Source: Verrucomicrobiota bacterium | GTDB lineage: Bacteria > Verrucomicrobiota > Verrucomicrobiia > Limisphaerales > CAIQOK01 | Reading direction: 5' to 3' | DNA: 5,940 bases | Assembly (NCBI GenBank): GCA_025363535.1 | Contig: JANYDP010000506.1 | Coordinates: 1 to 5,940 of the forward strand | In this document: one piece after another, positions 5,377 to 5,940 of the stretch | How the letters are laid out: each line of letters begins with the position of its first letter | Position numbering within the stretch: position 1 is the first letter of the stretch | Translations under genes and position numbers: made by a program | The notes under the pieces: generated by a model | Seen by the model: only the letters and a program-made list of their open reading frames with translations | Told to the model about the DNA's origin: nothing | Database searches by the model: none

Positions 5377-5940
5377 ATGATCATTCTCAAGACCGAGCGG
5401 GATTTGGAAGCGATGCGGCCCGCGTGTGCGGTGGCTAGTGCGGTGCTGAACGAAGTCGCGGCCTTCATCCGGCCGGGGTTGACGACGAAGCAGGTGGATG
5501 AGTTTGCCGGTGAGCGGATCAAAAGTTACGGCGCCCGGAGCGCGTTTCTTGGGTATCGCAAATATCCGTGCCAGATCTGCATCTCGGTGAACGAGCAGGT
5601 CGTTCACGGCCTGGCGAACTGCAGCCAGTTGAAATTCGGCGACATCGTCAGTCTGGATGTCGGCGTGGTCTATAACGGTTTTATCGGTGACACGGCCAAG
5701 ACCGTGGCGGTCGGTGGCTGCGGACTGGTTGCGCAGCAGTTGATGGATGTGACGGAGAAGTCACTCTACGAAGGCATCGCGCAGGCGCTGCCAGGGAATC
5801 GGGTCGTGGATATTTCACGGGCGATTCAAAAGTACGTTGAAGGCAACGGTTACAGCGTGGTGCGGGAATTTGTCGGGCACGGGGTCGGGCGGACGATGCA
5901 CGAAGAGCCGCAGGTGCCAAATTTCGTGGACGGCAAGAAG
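5377..5940 (+). CDS. map: Methionine aminopeptidase type I (5' portion, continues past the window)
   Basis: 188 residues are visible, in phase to the last base, with no stop; the E. coli enzyme has 264. It removes the initiator methionine from new proteins in the cytosol and is a two-metal hydrolase of the pita-bread fold. Visible landmarks match type I enzymes: LGYRKYP (58-64), CISVNEQVVHG (68-78) with His77, and the metal ligands Asp94 (in SLDVGV), Asp105 (in FIGDTAKTV) and His168 (in EFVGHGVGR), then His175 in MHEEPQVPNF. These correspond to E. coli His79, Asp97, Asp108, His171 and His178; the two glutamate ligands lie beyond the window. No N-terminal extension or zinc-finger domain is present. 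The ATG directly follows a long hairpin and lacks a Shine-Dalgarno motif. Nine of ten visible arginines use CGG, unlike the CGC-rich ribosomal genes. adk, a frequent neighbour, is absent. Confidence 0.97.
   Translation, partial: MIILKTERDLEAMRPACAVASAVLNEVAAFIRPGLTTKQVDEFAGERIKSYGARSAFLGYRKYPCQICISVNEQVVHGLANCSQLKFGDIVSLDVGVVYNGFIGDTAKTVAVGGCGLVAQQLMDVTEKSLYEGIAQALPGNRVVDISRAIQKYVEGNGYSVVREFVGHGVGRTMHEEPQVPNFVDGKK

Overview
The window is a stretch of the bacterial spc ribosomal-protein operon, all on the + strand. The order is rplN (3' end only), rplX, rplE, rpsN, rpsH, rplF, rplR, rpsE, rplO, secY, then the 5' part of map, which runs off the end. It is a GC-rich bacterial chromosome. Long open frames on the opposite strand are shadows of these genes. 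Lineage cannot be proved from this alone. The protein sequences, the missing Shine-Dalgarno motifs, the missing rpmD and the secY-map adjacency make a Verrucomicrobiota-like (PVC group) bacterium my best guess, at low to moderate confidence.

Region 1 to 3926 holds nine ribosomal proteins, six of the large subunit (L14, L24, L5, L6, L18, L15) and three of the small (S14, S8, S5). Most are separated by 3 to 20 bases, so they must be co-transcribed. Two spacers are longer, 38 bases before rplE and 37 before rplR. Each is filled by nearly the same small hairpin, set exactly 8 bases before the ATG. The two genes so marked encode L5 and L18, the 5S rRNA-binding proteins. This is the most interesting signal in the window. 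rpmD (L30), which usually sits between rpsE and rplO, is absent.

Region 3947 to 5317 is secY, the translocon channel subunit, joined to the operon by a 20-base C-rich spacer. The 59-base spacer after it is built of GTGAAAC tandem repeats on the left and TCACG repeats on the right, which fold into one long imperfect hairpin. Then comes map (methionine aminopeptidase), with a clearly different arginine codon choice. adk, often found between secY and map, is missing.

Together the genes supply ribosome assembly (5S particle, central 16S domain, decoding and peptidyl-transferase surroundings), the membrane channel that takes nascent chains, and the enzyme that trims their initiator methionine. 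No promoter, rRNA, tRNA, CRISPR or mobile element gene was seen. There is no gene-free stretch above 60 bases.
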